The position numbers and the translations under genes are program-made. A stretch of 64,000 nt of DNA from Embleya sp040605455 (GTDB lineage: Bacteria; Actinomycetota; Actinomycetes; Streptomycetales; Streptomycetaceae), in contig NZ_JBEXCV010000032.1 of assembly GCF_040605455.1 (NCBI RefSeq), forward strand, positions 1-64,000, in the 5' to 3' direction. The notes beneath the pieces are model-generated. The model made no database searches. It saw only the letters and a list, made by a program, of their open reading frames with translations, and was not told the origin of the DNA. Every line of letters starts with the position of its first letter. Position 1 is the first letter of the stretch. Shown here piece after piece: positions 62,395-64,000 of this stretch.

Positions 62395-63807
62395 GTGCCC
62401 GACCATTTCGTGGTGCCGGCGTGGCCCGTCGTATCGATCGAGTTGTCGATCGACGACACGGTTCACGTCGACGGGGAGCGGATCCCGGTTCCGCCCGGTG
62501 CGCACCCGCGTGCGATCGCGTTGGAGAAGGCGGCGGCGACAGCGCGTTCCCTGGGCCGCCCGGTGCGGGCCGAGGCCAAGGAGCCGGACGGCACGATCTT
62601 CCCGCTCATCGTCGCGCCGGATGGCAGGGCCAGTGCTTCCGACAGCGCGCTTCCCCCTTCCCCGAAGCGGCGCTCGCTCCCGGGCCGACGCAAGCGCACC
62701 TCACCCCCACACGTCGAGCCGAGCCGGGACGCCCGGGAACGGTCGGAACAGCCGTTGGCCGCGGACGGTTCGACCGCGGCTCGGAGCCGGCTCCCGACCG
62801 GCGCGGTGGATCCGAGGACACGGGCGACGCCCGACGGGCCGCACGGCGAGGCGCCTTCCGGGCCGTCGGGCGAGCCGTCCGACAGGCAACCACCGAACCC
62901 GCCGACCGAAGGCGCCTTCGGCGAGCCGCCGTTCGACCCCGGGCAACACGTCGAGCGGGCATCGACGCGGCAGGCGCCCACCGGTCCGGAAGTCGAACCG
63001 GCCGCGCCTGTGCCCTCGTTCGAACCGACGCCGCCCGCGCTCGAACGTGCCGAACCGGCCCCCACCTGGCATTTGCCGCAACCGCCGCCTGCCCGGGTGC
63101 CCGCCGACGAGGAACCCCTGGCCTTTCCCGACCCGCCCGCGCGCACGGTGCCCGAGCCGCCGGAGCAGCCGGCTTCCACCCACTCGCCGGCTCCGACCCA
63201 GCCCGAGCCGCCCGAGCCCACCCGTCCGCCGGAGCCGACCCGCCCGCCCGAGCCGACCCGCCCGCCGGAGCCCACCGCCCCGCCGGAGCCGACCGCCCTG
63301 CCGGAGCCGACCGCCCTGCCGGAGCCGACCGCCCTGCCGGAGCCGACCGCCCCGCCGGAGCCGAGTCCGCCTCCGGTCCTGGTCGAGCCGACCGAGGAAC
63401 AGCAGCGGATCATCGTGGAGATCGCCCGGGCCGTCCATTCGGGTGCGGACGACCAGGCCCTGGCCATGGCCGCATCCCTGGACGCGTCGGTCGGCCGCGG
63501 CGGTGACGAGTACGCCGTGCCGCCCGCGCGCGAGGTGCATGCCTACGTGGCCCTGCTGACCGGTCGACCGGCCCTTGCGGTGAAGCTGTACGCCGACGCG
63601 GCCCTGGCCCGGGGCGCCCACCCGCACGACGCGGCCCGGATGATCGAGAACGCGCACCACTGCTGGTTGCGTGTCGAGGAAGTGGAGGCCGCGCACGACC
63701 TCGGCTCGGTCGTCCTGCGCGCCTACTCGACGATCCCCACCGACCCCGGACGCGAAGCCGCGCAGGACCGCATACGATCCCTGCGCGCCCGGCTGTCCGA
63801 GTCGTAG
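62395..63807 (+). CDS. Long Pro/Glu/Thr-repeat protein with helical C-terminal domain
   Basis: A 470-residue protein starting at GTG 62395 after gaaggag. A short N-terminal domain (1-90: VVPAWPVVSIELSIDDTVHV, HPRAIALEKAAATARSLGR) resembles a conserved streptomycete unit. A long disordered middle contains tandem PPEPTR and LPEPTA repeats at about 273-324. The C-terminal 130 residues are helical and TPR-like (RPALAVKLYADAALARGA, DAARMIENAHHCWLRVEEVE). No function recognised; it probably pairs with the FN3-like protein. Confidence 0.7.
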   Translation: MPDHFVVPAWPVVSIELSIDDTVHVDGERIPVPPGAHPRAIALEKAAATARSLGRPVRAEAKEPDGTIFPLIVAPDGRASASDSALPPSPKRRSLPGRRKRTSPPHVEPSRDARERSEQPLAADGSTAARSRLPTGAVDPRTRATPDGPHGEAPSGPSGEPSDRQPPNPPTEGAFGEPPFDPGQHVERASTRQAPTGPEVEPAAPVPSFEPTPPALERAEPAPTWHLPQPPPARVPADEEPLAFPDPPARTVPEPPEQPASTHSPAPTQPEPPEPTRPPEPTRPPEPTRPPEPTAPPEPTALPEPTALPEPTALPEPTAPPEPSPPPVLVEPTEEQQRIIVEIARAVHSGADDQALAMAASLDASVGRGGDEYAVPPAREVHAYVALLTGRPALAVKLYADAALARGAHPHDAARMIENAHHCWLRVEEVEAAHDLGSVVLRAYSTIPTDPGREAAQDRIRSLRARLSES

Positions 63808-63900
63808 CGGAGCAACCGACGGCCCGCAGGACTTGCGGGCCGCCGGCGTCCGGGGGACATCCGGTCCGAACCCGGCCGCCGGAGAGGGCGGAGCCCGGAT

Positions 63901-64000
63901 TCAGGTGCAGGGGGTTTCGGGGCCACGCAGACGAATCACCCAGGTCGCCAGTCCGGCGCCGAGCAACAGGGCGAGCGGAAGCCCCAGCCATACGGCGGGA
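63901..64000 (-). CDS. C-terminus of a membrane protein, truncated by window edge
   Basis: The minus strand ends with AVWLGLPLALLLGAGLATWV then IRLRGPETPCT and a stop at 63901. This is one hydrophobic helix and a short tail; the rest lies to the right of the window. Confidence 0.55.
   Translation of the reverse strand, partial: PAVWLGLPLALLLGAGLATWVIRLRGPETPCT

Noticed and set aside
61356..63807. Type VII secretion-related pair
   Set aside because: The Pro-rich repeats recall EspG or PPE partners, but there are no WxG, PE or ESX component genes.
1..64000. tRNA, rRNA or known riboswitch
   Set aside because: No cloverleaf, rRNA core sequence or recognisable riboswitch core was seen by eye. 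A covariance-model search would be decisive.

Overview
The window is very GC-rich, with GTG starts, third-position G/C bias, leaderless promoters, ECF sigma factors, MarR, TetR, LysR and AsnC regulators and Tat-exported enzymes. This fits a Streptomyces-like actinomycete (Streptomycetales). Genes are mostly short operons on both strands with no long syntenic core, as in chromosome arms or a large plasmid. I cannot tell from sequence alone which of these it is.

Layout. 0-5.1 kb: Tat-exported phosphocholine phospholipase C; an SDR divergent from a LysR regulator. 5.3-9.6 kb: conserved hypotheticals, a DUF89 damage-control phosphatase, and an ECF sigma factor with a membrane anti-sigma-like partner. 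9.9-11.2 kb: a graveyard of at least five gene remnants (Tn3 transposase, two integrase pieces, a TPR regulator, an amidohydrolase). 11.4-22.4 kb: an ArsR-type regulator, an ECF/SRPBCC overlap operon, two MFS pumps with their own operators, RidA, an ECF42 sigma factor with its DGPF partner, and a PNPOx-like protein. 22.4-26.3 kb: decayed genes, an intact rifampicin monooxygenase (rox) behind a rifamycin-associated element, then insertion-sequence debris.

The most unusual part is 26.8-35.3 kb, which reads as the core of a plasmid-type replicon. It contains an inverted-repeat-rich relatively AT-rich block, a 1.4-kb degenerate RYGG tetranucleotide array, a ParA ATPase overlapped by a ParB-like protein with two RHH-like modules, eight tandem 10-bp iterons, a large Rep-like protein on the other strand, a possible 33-residue ORF with a very strong ribosome binding site ending in two hairpins, a small HTH protein, and an opposite-strand CCRY array. 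A sliding-clamp (DnaN) paralogue lies 1.4 kb further on. The two arrays face each other across the par/rep genes.

35.5-47 kb: HAD phosphatase, DnaN paralogue, amidohydrolase with a divergent MarR, a DUF4328 membrane protein with a His/Met/Pro tail, a SUMF1-type protein, an MBL-fold hydrolase divergent from an ABATE/CGNR regulator, an NAD(P)-binding protein divergent from a MarR, and an SRPBCC protein. 47.7-55.1 kb: a coherent catabolic cluster (NagC-type ROK regulator, APC permease, YhfX-type PLP enzyme, ROK kinase, SIS isomerase), probably for an amino compound or amino sugar. 55.5-64 kb: an alpha/beta hydrolase divergent from a TetR, an MFS pseudogene, methylglyoxal synthase, a receiver-less LuxR protein, a polyprenyl diphosphate synthase, and a pair of long low-complexity proteins, one with an FN3-like domain.

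All calls come from reading the sequence and family knowledge; no searches were run.
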